Of a stretch of DNA of 64,000 nt, positions 18,971-27,136 are shown piece after piece (position 1 is the first letter of the stretch; every line of letters starts with the position of its first letter). The notes under the pieces were generated by a model. That model worked only from the letters and a program-made list of their open reading frames with translations. It had not been told where the DNA came from and searched no databases. The stretch comes from Chitinophagales bacterium (GTDB lineage Bacteria > Bacteroidota > Bacteroidia > Chitinophagales > Chitinophagaceae), in NCBI GenBank assembly GCA_015654695.1, contig JAATGJ010000092.1:1-64000 (forward strand). Reading direction: 5' to 3'. Position numbers and translations under genes: made by a program.

Positions 18971-19252
18971 TTTTTTGAAATGTAAGCAGATTTATTCGAC
19001 AAGGAATGTTCATGGAAAGTATAAAAGCGGGCTGAGTTATGATTGTAATCTGACGCTGCTCCTGCCAGGTTGCATTTACCTCTTACTGGATTATCAGATA
19101 AAGGGGAATTCCTTAGATCACGACGAGGAGATATTTCCACAAATTGCATTTTTTGTTGAATGTCGTATAGCAATAACTATTATAACTGATTAACAAAAGC
19201 CGGGTTTATTATCAGGAATGATAATTGTCCTTCATTTGAAAATTAATAGTAT

Positions 19253-19762
19253 ATGGGAGATGTAAAAAACCTGGCGAATAAAGATGCTGTTGAAAAAATG
19301 CGGGAAATTGCCAAAGCCGCTAATATATGTATGTTCGTTACTAATTTATCGAGTTTGCCTTTATCAGCAAGCCCTATGGCCACACAGGAAGTGGATGATG
19401 AAGGTAATTTGTGGTTCTTTAGTAATAAAAACAGTAATAAAAATGCGGATATAGCTGAACATAACGAGGTTCAGTTATTTTATTCCCATACCGGTAATTA
19501 TGAATACTTAAGTATTTATGGTAGGGCTGAAATAGTAATTGACAGGAAAAAAAATGAAGAGCTATGGACGCCGTTAGCAAAAGCATGGTTTAAAGAAGGT
19601 AAGGACGATCCTGAACTTACCCTTCTGAAAGTAACACCATCAGATGCTTATTACTGGGATACTAAAAACAGTAAAATGGTTTCATTTTTTAAAATTGCCA
19701 TCAGCGCTATATCTGGTAAAGGAATGGATGATGGAGGAATAGAAGGGAATTTAGATGTTTAA
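19253..19762 (+). CDS. Pyridoxamine 5'-phosphate oxidase-like split-barrel flavoprotein (general stress protein 26 type)
   Basis: Cytosolic protein of 169 residues with the FMN-binding split-barrel fold of the general stress protein 26 group. Visible landmarks are the N-terminal helix followed by ANICMFVTNL, the strand and loop SPMATQEVDDEGNLWFF, the phosphate-binding-type SNKNSNKNADI, and the YEYLSIYGRAEIV strand. Members bind FMN or related flavins and are often induced by stress; the physiological substrate is generally unknown. It is a single gene; repeat copy A begins 19 bp after its stop. Confidence 0.88.
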   Translation: MGDVKNLANKDAVEKMREIAKAANICMFVTNLSSLPLSASPMATQEVDDEGNLWFFSNKNSNKNADIAEHNEVQLFYSHTGNYEYLSIYGRAEIVIDRKKNEELWTPLAKAWFKEGKDDPELTLLKVTPSDAYYWDTKNSKMVSFFKIAISAISGKGMDDGGIEGNLDV

Positions 19763-19780
19763 ATAGCCTTTATATTCTTT

Positions 19781-20056
19781 AATTCTGTAACGAGTGTCAC
19801 AAACTTACGTTTCATAATTAAAGCTCAGGCCAGCGATATATGCAATCTACATGAAATTGACGCCTATCCGATAGCTATCGGATAGGCGTCAATCTGTAAA
19901 GAATTTAATATATATCACCAGGCTTCGTAGCAGCGCGAGGTCTGGTCGCCAGGTTTTCTTTGTTTGCGGAGTCTGGTGGCCGGGACATTGCCTTTCAAGT
20001 GATGTCTGGACCCGGCAGGAAAGAAAGTCCGGGGTTCGGACACTAAGCGAGGAAGA
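19781..20056 (+). repeat. Dispersed structured intergenic repeat, copy A
   Basis: About 275 bp related to copies B (20991) and C (26161), all in the same orientation. The first half shares AACGAGTGTC, CAGGCCAGCGATATATGCAATCTA and the GATAGCTATC palindrome with copy C. The second half shares CTTCGTAG, GACATTGCCTTTCAAG and CCCGGCAGG with copy B (written here with small differences). A contiguous 14-pair stem with wobbles can form between 19941-19954 and 19971-19984, and an equivalent but differently sequenced stem exists in copy B. It could be a mobile repeat, a structured RNA or both. Confidence 0.7.
19856..19893. repeat. Perfect 38-bp palindrome inside repeat copy A
   Basis: The two 19-base arms, beginning ATTGACGCCTATCCGATAG, are exact reverse complements with no spacer. 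Copy C has a related 24-bp perfect palindrome at 26247-26270, with the same 18-base core; copy B lacks the core. No T-run follows, so it is not a normal intrinsic terminator. Confidence 0.95.
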
Positions 20057-20161
20057 ATTTCAACAACAATTTTAAAGCGTCTGCCCTGGATGAAAGCATT
20101 AGTTTATTAATTGCCCTTTCCGATGTTTACCTATCTTTAAAATTGCCAAACCACACCCACC

Positions 20162-20992
20162 ATGTATTACCGGACCAAAAAACAGGTTCATATCCTCTTG
20201 CATCCCACTGAGGGCAATAGCAAACTAGACAAGATCATCAACACCTTTCTTATTACCCTCATCATCCTGAATGTAATAGTAGTGATACTCGAAACGGAGC
20301 ATGCTATATATATACAGCACCAGTCTTTTTTTAAAAATTTTGATACGATATCCGTTATCATTTTCAGCATTGAGTATGTTTTGCGTGTCTGGAGTGCAAC
20401 GCATGAAAAAAAGTATAAACACTGGCTCCGGGGCAGGTTACGTTATATGCTTACATGGGGAGCGATTATAGACCTGGTATCTATCCTTCCTTTTTATCTC
20501 CACGCTTTTACCGCATTGGATCTTCGGGTACTTCGTATTCTACGGTTATTACGGCTGCTGAGAGTATTCAGGCTTGCCAGCTATATGAAATCAACCCGGA
20601 TGATCATAAACGTATTCCGTAGCCGTGCTCATGAATTATCTATCAGCCTGATCCTGATAGTCGGGCTGATCATCGTTTCGGCTTGTGTCATGTATTTTGT
20701 TGAGCATCCGGCACAACCTGATAAATTCCCCAGCATTCTCGCTACGCTTTGGTGGAGCATCGTAACGTTGACTACGGTAGGTTACGGCGATATTATTCCG
20801 ATCACTCTTATGGGTAAGATACTCACTGCTGTCATCTCTCTATGCGGTGTAGCCCTCTTTGCTCTGCCCGCCGGTATCATAACAGCAGGATTCCTGGAAG
20901 AAATAAAAAAGATCAAAAAACCAAGAATACATAATTGCCCTCATTGCGGCCAGCCTTTAAACCTGCATGAACACAGTGACGCAGACCATTAA
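20162..20992 (+). CDS. Voltage-gated potassium channel-like protein (6TM, TVGYGD)
   Basis: Inner-membrane ion channel of 276 residues with six transmembrane helices. S4 is strongly basic with Arg every third residue (LRVLRILRLLRLLRVFRL, 121-138), the voltage-sensor pattern. The selectivity filter TTVGYGD (204-210) predicts K+ selectivity, and the pore helix TLWWSIVTL precedes it. The short cytoplasmic tail ends with CPHC (259-262) and a His-rich end (NLHEHSDADH), which could be a small metal site; the second Cys pair of a zinc ribbon is missing. The stop codon TAA touches the start of repeat copy B, and copy A lies upstream, so the gene is framed by the two repeats. Confidence 0.93.
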   Translation: MYYRTKKQVHILLHPTEGNSKLDKIINTFLITLIILNVIVVILETEHAIYIQHQSFFKNFDTISVIIFSIEYVLRVWSATHEKKYKHWLRGRLRYMLTWGAIIDLVSILPFYLHAFTALDLRVLRILRLLRLLRVFRLASYMKSTRMIINVFRSRAHELSISLILIVGLIIVSACVMYFVEHPAQPDKFPSILATLWWSIVTLTTVGYGDIIPITLMGKILTAVISLCGVALFALPAGIITAGFLEEIKKIKKPRIHNCPHCGQPLNLHEHSDADH

Positions 20993-21250
20993 TCTGAAAG
21001 AGAATTTACGCTTCGTAGCCGATGTCTGGGCGGTAACCTATACAATCTTAATAAAACATCAGGGGCCCGATCAGCGTCAATTTGTAACGGATGTATTCAA
21101 ATAATATCATCTAGTTTCGTAGTACAGCCTGCCCCGCAGTATTGCGGGGGCGAGTCCGTCCGCCAGATTTATTTAGTTCCCAGAATCTGCTGGACGAGAC
21201 ATCGCCTTTCAAGGGGTGCGGAGACTCGGCAGGGAAGAGGAGACTTCGCA
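20991..21250 (+). repeat. Dispersed structured intergenic repeat, copy B
   Basis: Related to copies A and C. The first half shares TACGCTTC, GCCGATGTCTGGGC, CAATCT and GGCCCGATC with copy C, but the palindrome core is missing as if removed between two GATC words. The second half shares GACATCGCCTTTCAAGG and ACTCGGCAGGGA with the others. A stem of 11 pairs out of 12 joins 21158-21169 to 21184-21195. A separate hairpin, CCCCGCA-gtat-TGCGGGG at 21132-21149, sits between words that are adjacent in copy A and looks like a nested insertion. Confidence 0.7.
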
Positions 21251-21504
21251 GAGCGGACCCTATATGGTAAAGAGTACTGCCATTTAACATAATGCTGTTT
21301 CATACACTCCTGATACTCTATCCATGCTTTTTCCATACTGCATCCATATACCATTCATACACCCTGAACGCTTTTAGTATGCCTTTGGGTGGGCTTTGAG
21401 TGGGAGTTGCTTCGCTTTCGCCCAGATTATTCTTTTTTTTGTGCTGATATAATAGAAGCCCCCTTCTGATTCAAAGAACTTTTTACTCACGATTCACATA
21501 TTCT
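21251..21504. other. Non-coding stretch before the secreted protein gene
   Basis: No supported gene. From about 21295 to 21370 the sequence is low-complexity, made of imperfect CATAC/CCATAC words, the kind of degenerate simple repeat seen elsewhere in the window. Confidence 0.4.
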
Positions 21505-21512
21505 TACTTTTG
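21505..21512 (+). promoter_or_regulatory. Candidate -7 box TACTTTTG for the beta-helix protein gene
   Basis: TACTTTTG is a perfect match to the Bacteroidota -7 consensus TAnnTTTG and lies 94 bp before the ATG at 21607, leaving an A-rich leader of about 88 bases. No TTG is found at the expected -33 distance, only a TTTTTAC word. Confidence 0.4.
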
Positions 21513-21606
21513 AGATAGCTTTTATATTCGCTATGGACAAAAACAAATCTGGCAAAGGCTTGGAAATTCTATTGAATTACACACAAAAACAAATTAAAAC
21601 TTTCTT

Positions 21607-24600
21607 ATGAAAAGAATTTACTTCCTCCTCATTTCCCTGGCAATGACATTGATGGCGAATGCACAGAATGTGAATGTTAACCCGGGTGCAGGCAGTTATC
21701 CTGACCTGGCAAGTGCTTTTGCAGCCATCAATGCCGGTACACATACAGGTGCTATCACAGTAGATATCGTTGGCAATACAACAGAGACAGTTTCCGCTGT
21801 TTTGAATGCAAGTGGTGTAGGTGCCGCAAGCTATACAAATATATTTATTCAACCCAGCGGTGGTGGTCCAAGAACCATAACGGGCGCTATTACCGGTATC
21901 CTTATTGATCTGAATGGCGCTGATGCCGTATTCATAGATGGTTTGAATACCGGTGGTAACAGTTTAACCATTTCCAATACAGCTACAGGCGCTTCCAATA
22001 CTATTCGTTTTATTGGTGATGCCTCCGGCAATACCATTCAAAATTGTATCCTTCAGGGTTCAGCATCTACCGCGTCCAATGGGGTGGTATTTTTTAGTAC
22101 CGGTACTTCTACCGGTAATGATGGAAATAACATTAATAATTGTAACATTACTGCGGCTGGTGCAAATTTGCCTGTTAATTGTATTTTTTCTTTGGGTACC
22201 AGCTCGATTATTGACAACAGCGGTAATACCATTAATACTAATAATATTTCCGACTTTTTCAGCGCTTCCCTTGTTTCTATCGGAATTAACATTGCCAGCA
22301 CGGGAAATTCAACCTGGACTATTACCAATAACAGATTATTTCAAACAGCTACAAGAACCTATACTTCTGCCAATATCCATAATGGAATAAATATTGCTGC
22401 TGGTGATGGTTATACTATAGCAGGAAACATCATTGGTTTTGCTAATTCAGGTGGAACAGGTACAACCAATATGGTTGGAAATTCTTTAGGTTTGACAGGG
22501 TTTCCCGTTTCTTATACGCCTTCAGGGGCTGCCAATGCTACAAGATATATTGCAATTAATTGTGCTTTTACGGCTGCCGGCATAGTTTCATCCATTCAAA
22601 ATAATACAATTGCAGGATTTGCTCTTTATACATCCAGCGGAGTTGCAATAACAAACGGTATCTGGTGTGGAATAAATGTAATCTCAGGTAATGTGAATAT
22701 TGGTACAACCACGGGAAATATGATCGGTTCAAGTTCAGGAACAGGATCAATTTATACTGCCTGTTCAACTACAGGAGGAACGATTGCAGGCATATATGTA
22801 ACAAGTGCAAATACGGTGAACATTCAGAACAATACTATCGGAGCTTTGAACGCAATGGGAACAACAGCTTCTACTTGCGGAGGAATAAATGGCATTAATA
22901 CTACCGGTGCGGGAACATTCAATATATCGGGTAATACCATAGGAAATTCTACAAACCCCAATTTAAGAATGGGAACTCTTACAGCAGGGGCAAATCTTTC
23001 AAATACCGGGGCATTTGGAATTTCAACCGGCCTTTCAGCCTTTAATGGCATACTTTATAGCGGCAGTACTGCGATTACTATAGGGAGTCAAAGTTTACCT
23101 AACATTGTAAGAAATGCTTCACAAAATTCAAGCAGTGTATCTTCTTCTATCAGGGGTATCGTAAGTTCCGGCATCCCGGTAATCGCGTACAATAGCATTA
23201 ACAATTTAACCTCTCAAACCCCGAATACAGCCCTTTCCAGTACATTATTGGCCGGAATGGGTATTTTTCTAAATTCTATAACTATTGCCGGAGCTGTAGT
23301 AAATAGCAATACGATTAATTCATTATCATTATCAAACACAGGAACCGTTGGTAATAATATAGCAGGTATTGCTATTTATGCAGGTACTTCAACTATTTCA
23401 AACAACCAAATTTATGATATTAATAATGCAAGTACATCAACAGCAACTGCAACACCGGGAACAGCTACAGGAATATTTTTGCGTCAACCAAACGGGACTA
23501 TAACCTTATATAATAATATGATTTCATTAGGCAACGGTCAGGCAACTAATACAGCTTTTAATGGAATATGGCAACAAAATTCGGCAGTGGCTTATACATT
23601 AAACGAATATTTTAACACCATTAACATTGAAGGTACTGCCGCTACAGGGGCGCAACCCAGTTTTTGTCATAACAGGAGTTCTTATTCTATTATGACAGTA
23701 ACTACTACTGTGGATATAAGAAACAATATTTTTAATAATACACGTTCAGGAGGTACCGGAAAACATTATGCCATAGGTAACTGTTATGGCGCCACGGCAG
23801 TTGCCACAGGTTGGGCTGCCAATGCATCTAACTACAATGTGTTAAATGCCAATGCTGCTACTGTTGGTTTCTGGACTACCGATCAGACTTTTTCCGGCTG
23901 GCAAACAGCCTCTGCAAGTGATGTGAATTCACTTTCACCGGTTCCTGTAGTGTTTGTAAATTCTGCAACTGATCTGCATTTAAGCAGTGCAGCAGGTGTA
24001 AACTGCCAGTTGGACGGTCTGGCCACACCCATTGGTACTGTAACTGTTGATATTGATAATGCGGCCCGGGATGCAGCAGTTCCGGATATGGGTGCGGATG
24101 AATTTACACCTGTTCCATCTTCTACTCTGGCAGCATCAGCAGGCGGTGGCCAGGTTTGCAGCAACATAGCAATAAGCGGGGCAGGTACCATTTATAGAGA
24201 TGCAAGCTGTAATACAATCGCCGGAATATTACCGAATGGCGGCAGCCCGGTTAGCGGCTTGGTAAACACATGTGTAACGATTGATGCTACCGTTCAATCT
24301 TACGGCGGGAATGTCTATGTGCAGCGCCACTTTGATATTACTCCTGCCGTTAACCAAACTACGGCTACTGCAAGGATAACCCTGTATGTTTTGCAATCAG
24401 AGTTTGATAGTTATAACGTAGCAAATGGAATACAATCTGACTTGCCAACCGGGTCCGGGGATGCTACCGGAATAGCCAACCTTAGAATAACCAAGTACAG
24501 TGGTAATGGAACACTTCCTGGTACCTATTCGCCCGGTGTGGCAACATTTATTAATCCTGCAGATGCAGATATAGTGTGGGATGTTCTTAACAACTGGTGG

Positions 24601-25242
24601 ACAATCAGTTTCGATATAACAGGGTTCTCTGGCTTTTTCATCCACACCGGATCGGGAGTTTTACCTGTTAGCATTCTCCACTTCAGCGGATACAAAGATG
24701 GCAGCCGCAACCAACTACGCTGGACAACAGGCAGCGAACAAAACAACAGTGGTTTCGAAATGCAGCGTTCTGCGGATGGTGTAAATTATAATGCCATTGG
24801 TTTTGTAAACTCATCGGCATTGGGTGGAAACAGTACATCGCAATTGGACTATGTATTTACTGATAACAGTGTTGTGGGAAGCAGGCAGTATTATCGTTTG
24901 CGCCAGATGAATTTTGATGGCAACAGCGAGCTTAGCAATATTGTGCTGATCAAAGGTGACAAGCCGGTAACATTGACAATTGATGGATTGTTCCCGAACC
25001 CCGCCGGTTCAGTGGTGAATGTTTTGATCGCTACGGCGAATAAGGATAAAATCACATTGATAATTACTGATATTGCAGGCAGAAAGGTGATCGAACAACT
25101 GGTGAGTGTAGAAGCCGGAAGCAATACGATACCCGTTGACATCAACAAACTGACCAGGGGAACGTATATAGTGAAATTGGTTTGCCCGGATGGGCATCGG
25201 GATAATTGTGAGAGTGCGGTGGGTAAGTTGGTGAAGCAGTAG
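21607..25242 (+). CDS. Large secreted beta-helix protein with type IX secretion sorting domain
   Basis: Extracellular or surface protein of 1211 residues. A signal peptide (1-19, ending ANAQ) is followed by some 750 residues of Asn/Thr/Gly/Ser-rich short repeats with the rhythm of a right-handed parallel beta-helix (for example NTVNIQNNTIGAL and ISNNQIYDINNAS). A second region (about 830-1010) is beta-rich, and LPVSILHFSGYKDGSRNQLR (about 1019-1038) begins the domain typical just before the sorting signal. The C-terminal 80-90 residues (GLFPNPAGSVVNV onward, GTYIVKLV, GKLVKQ) are a type A T9SS sorting domain, so the protein should cross the outer membrane by T9SS. The beta-helix resembles polysaccharide-lyase folds, but no catalytic motif was identified. 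A strong terminator follows. Confidence 0.9.
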   Translation: MKRIYFLLISLAMTLMANAQNVNVNPGAGSYPDLASAFAAINAGTHTGAITVDIVGNTTETVSAVLNASGVGAASYTNIFIQPSGGGPRTITGAITGILIDLNGADAVFIDGLNTGGNSLTISNTATGASNTIRFIGDASGNTIQNCILQGSASTASNGVVFFSTGTSTGNDGNNINNCNITAAGANLPVNCIFSLGTSSIIDNSGNTINTNNISDFFSASLVSIGINIASTGNSTWTITNNRLFQTATRTYTSANIHNGINIAAGDGYTIAGNIIGFANSGGTGTTNMVGNSLGLTGFPVSYTPSGAANATRYIAINCAFTAAGIVSSIQNNTIAGFALYTSSGVAITNGIWCGINVISGNVNIGTTTGNMIGSSSGTGSIYTACSTTGGTIAGIYVTSANTVNIQNNTIGALNAMGTTASTCGGINGINTTGAGTFNISGNTIGNSTNPNLRMGTLTAGANLSNTGAFGISTGLSAFNGILYSGSTAITIGSQSLPNIVRNASQNSSSVSSSIRGIVSSGIPVIAYNSINNLTSQTPNTALSSTLLAGMGIFLNSITIAGAVVNSNTINSLSLSNTGTVGNNIAGIAIYAGTSTISNNQIYDINNASTSTATATPGTATGIFLRQPNGTITLYNNMISLGNGQATNTAFNGIWQQNSAVAYTLNEYFNTINIEGTAATGAQPSFCHNRSSYSIMTVTTTVDIRNNIFNNTRSGGTGKHYAIGNCYGATAVATGWAANASNYNVLNANAATVGFWTTDQTFSGWQTASASDVNSLSPVPVVFVNSATDLHLSSAAGVNCQLDGLATPIGTVTVDIDNAARDAAVPDMGADEFTPVPSSTLAASAGGGQVCSNIAISGAGTIYRDASCNTIAGILPNGGSPVSGLVNTCVTIDATVQSYGGNVYVQRHFDITPAVNQTTATARITLYVLQSEFDSYNVANGIQSDLPTGSGDATGIANLRITKYSGNGTLPGTYSPGVATFINPADADIVWDVLNNWWTISFDITGFSGFFIHTGSGVLPVSILHFSGYKDGSRNQLRWTTGSEQNNSGFEMQRSADGVNYNAIGFVNSSALGGNSTSQLDYVFTDNSVVGSRQYYRLRQMNFDGNSELSNIVLIKGDKPVTLTIDGLFPNPAGSVVNVLIATANKDKITLIITDIAGRKVIEQLVSVEAGSNTIPVDINKLTRGTYIVKLVCPDGHRDNCESAVGKLVKQ

Positions 25243-25268
25243 TTTTTACAGGATAAAAATTTATTACC

Positions 25269-25301
25269 ATCCTCCCTGTAGTTCACAGGGAGGATTTTTT
25301 T
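25269..25301 (+). terminator. Intrinsic terminator after the beta-helix gene
   Basis: A perfect 11-bp stem ATCCTCCCTGT / ACAGGGAGGAT with a five-base loop is followed by a run of seven T residues, 26 bp after the stop codon. Confidence 0.95.
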
Positions 25302-25446
25302 GATAATAATAAAGAATAAAAATGACCCATCATAAAATTTTCCGGTACTGTCCAGGTTTGAAAAACTTATGCCAGGCGGGTAACAATTAATTTTATCTGC
25401 ATTTATTTCGACTGGTGCTGTATTTGATATTTTTAAAAGAACCAAT

Positions 25447-25677
25447 ATGATGCCATACAGACATTGTGATTTTGGAGGGTGTGGTTATTATAGCTACTCT
25501 TTAACTAAATCGATTTTTAAAATTGATTTGCTCAGATTAATGGTTTTTTATAAATGCTCTGATACTATTCTTCTAAAAAATAATTTAACGGGAAATTTTA
25601 CTGAGGTAGAACTGGCGATAATTAAACAAAGTCAGTATGGGAAAAATCCCGTTGATACCAGTATATTATTGAAATGA
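25447..25677 (+). CDS. Small hypothetical protein (76 aa)
   Basis: No family recognised. The ORF starts with two Met codons and has a Cys/Gly/Tyr-rich opening (HCDFGGCGYYSY), then a hydrophobic and basic middle. It lies between two intrinsic terminators, one ending at 25301 and one starting at 25691, 13 bp after its stop; the tight downstream terminator is the main reason for keeping it. No signal peptide or clear transmembrane segment is present. Upstream there is no strong promoter match. Confidence 0.45.
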   Translation: MMPYRHCDFGGCGYYSYSLTKSIFKIDLLRLMVFYKCSDTILLKNNLTGNFTEVELAIIKQSQYGKNPVDTSILLK

Positions 25678-25690
25678 TATTAAAAATTAA

Positions 25691-25712
25691 AAGAGGCTTC
25701 GGCCTCTTTTTT
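25691..25712 (+). terminator. Intrinsic terminator with UUCG loop
   Basis: AAGAGGC and GCCTCTT pair around a TTCG tetraloop and are followed by T residues. It closes the small ORF at 25447; on the other strand the A-rich 5' flank could give weak termination for the transposase remnant. Confidence 0.88.
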
Positions 25713-25741
25713 ATTGCGCCAGTTGCAGTACATTATACCAA

Positions 25742-26160
25742 TTATAAATCATAGATAGTCTGATAAGTGTCTAAATAAAAAGGATACCCTGTTATATTAA
25801 TAATCGCCTGGTTTGTAACTCTGTTTTGGATGATAGTTTTGATGGCATCCGATAACTCATCAAGTGAATGATAGACCTGATTGGTCATTTCTTTTTTAAT
25901 AATTCTCCATACCTGCTCTGCCGGATTTAGTTCAGGGCTATAAGGAGGCAGGAATAGTAGCCGATATTAGGTGGTATCACCAATCTGTTTGCTTTGTGAA
26001 AAGCGCCGTTGTCCAGGACGACTATTTTGTATTCCTTCGGTTGGTGTTTTGACAGTTCATCTAAAAATTGCTGAAACATATCGGTGTTGCAAAAGGTAAG
26101 CTCCAGCATTACCGTACTGCCTGTTATGGGAGAGAATGCGCCAAACAGGTACAGGTTCTT
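25742..26160 (-). pseudogene. IS630-family transposase remnant (5'-truncated, frameshifted)
   Basis: Read on the minus strand, the first frame gives YLFGAFSPITGSTVMLEL, then FQQFLDELSKH and IVVLDNGAFHKANRL (catalytic Asp of the DDE triad), ending IPPNI. After one missing base near 25968 the next frame continues LLFLPPYSPELNPAEQVW and runs to a TAA at 25742. These are the last two DDE acidic blocks of IS630 transposases (D in LDN, E in NPAE). About 140 of the usual 330-350 codons remain. The N-terminal part is gone: coding similarity stops exactly where repeat copy C begins at 26161. No terminal inverted repeats or TA duplication were identified. Confidence 0.88.
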
Positions 26161-26515
26161 TTAATTCCGCGACGAGTGTCCGAAACTCACGCTTCTAAGC
26201 CGATGTCTGGGCCAGCAATATATACAATCTAAATGAAACTGGCGGCCCGATCCGATAGCTATCGGATCGGCGTTAATCTGTAACAGATTTCGTTAGATCA
26301 AGGTATCTAGCTCCAGTAAATTCATCACAAAGCAAGTTGGATGTGATCTTCGCAAGCTCGGCACGAAAAAATAAATTCATTCAGGTTCTTTGATCTTTCA
26401 CTTACCAGGCATTTAAAAATTTACAAATTTTGCTCCGTAGGACGACGAGTGCCATATATCCACACAATGTCATCTGACACAGAATCTTTGAAGGAGTGGG
26501 ACACTCGGCTTCGAA
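26161..26515 (+). repeat. Dispersed structured intergenic repeat, copy C
   Basis: The first about 130 bp match copy A (GACGAGTGTCC, CCAGCAATATATACAATCTAA, a 24-bp perfect palindrome at 26247-26270, then TTAATCTGTAA). After about 130 bp of unrelated AT-rich sequence, a diverged second half appears (GACACAGAATCTTTGAAGGA, then GGGACACTCGGC), matching copy B. The left edge cuts off the IS630 remnant. The region 26161-26562 holds no gene. Confidence 0.65.
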
Positions 26516-26562
26516 TTAACTAATGTGAGACATTTGTCTCCGAATTAGGTAATGTGAAGCGA

Positions 26563-27042
26563 TTAATTCTTCGCCGAAGTAATGCAAGACAATGCAGGAA
26601 CAGAATCTACGACATCCCTATATCCATATCGTTGCGCTTCATACTGATAATAACAAGCAGAATCTATAACATTCTTTTTCTGATATATGGCTGACAAATA
26701 AGCGCAACCTTCGCCTACTTCATAATTATCCGCCACTAAATGGATAAAATCATTCCTTGCATAATCTAAAAGTCTTAAGTCATAATAAATAATTCCGCGG
26801 AAAAAAATTAACTCATTATATTTTATATCAAATCTTTGTGAAAAATAGTTATTGTAATCTCTCGCATAGCCATCTTTATATTTTACAGACATCGCCTTAT
26901 TAATAAGTATCAATGCCGAATCATTGATATTATCAAAGTTGTATAAAGAAGATAAACAATACAAAGAATATACGCTGCTGTCGTTTATCTGTAAAGCCTT
27001 GATAAAGTCAGGTTTTGCTAATGAAAATCTTTTCCCATCCAT
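26563..27042 (-). CDS. TPR-repeat protein, probably missing its 5' end
   Basis: A 159-residue ORF with tetratricopeptide-like helical pairs (for example FSLAKPDFIKAL and DSALILINKAMSV) and the aromatic/Gly spacing of TPR units. TPR proteins are protein-binding scaffolds. The open frame and TPR-like coding continue 28 codons upstream of this ATG (LDQLIAKNPFCEKAYQVRGW) but no start codon is found before the frame closes at 27148, inside the neighbouring gene's 3' end. No signal peptide can be found. It is therefore likely a 5'-truncated remnant; the reported start is only the first ATG. Confidence 0.6.
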   Translation of the reverse strand: MDGKRFSLAKPDFIKALQINDSSVYSLYCLSSLYNFDNINDSALILINKAMSVKYKDGYARDYNNYFSQRFDIKYNELIFFRGIIYYDLRLLDYARNDFIHLVADNYEVGEGCAYLSAIYQKKNVIDSACYYQYEAQRYGYRDVVDSVPALSCITSAKN

Positions 27043-27136
27043 CCTTAGCCATCCCCTTACTTGATAGGCCTTTTCGCAAAAAGGGTTTTTGGCTATTAGT
27101 TGATCAAGTTGTATAGCAATCGCCCAAAAGATAAGA

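Noticed and set aside
18960-19193. 77-codon ORF overlapping the end of the MutS2-like gene
   Set aside because: It overlaps the coding region in another frame, has mixed composition and no signal, motif or promoter; it is not an Smr fragment.
21169-21354. 61-codon ORF on the minus strand across repeat copy B and a CATAC-rich tract
   Set aside because: It is made of repeat DNA and low-complexity sequence.
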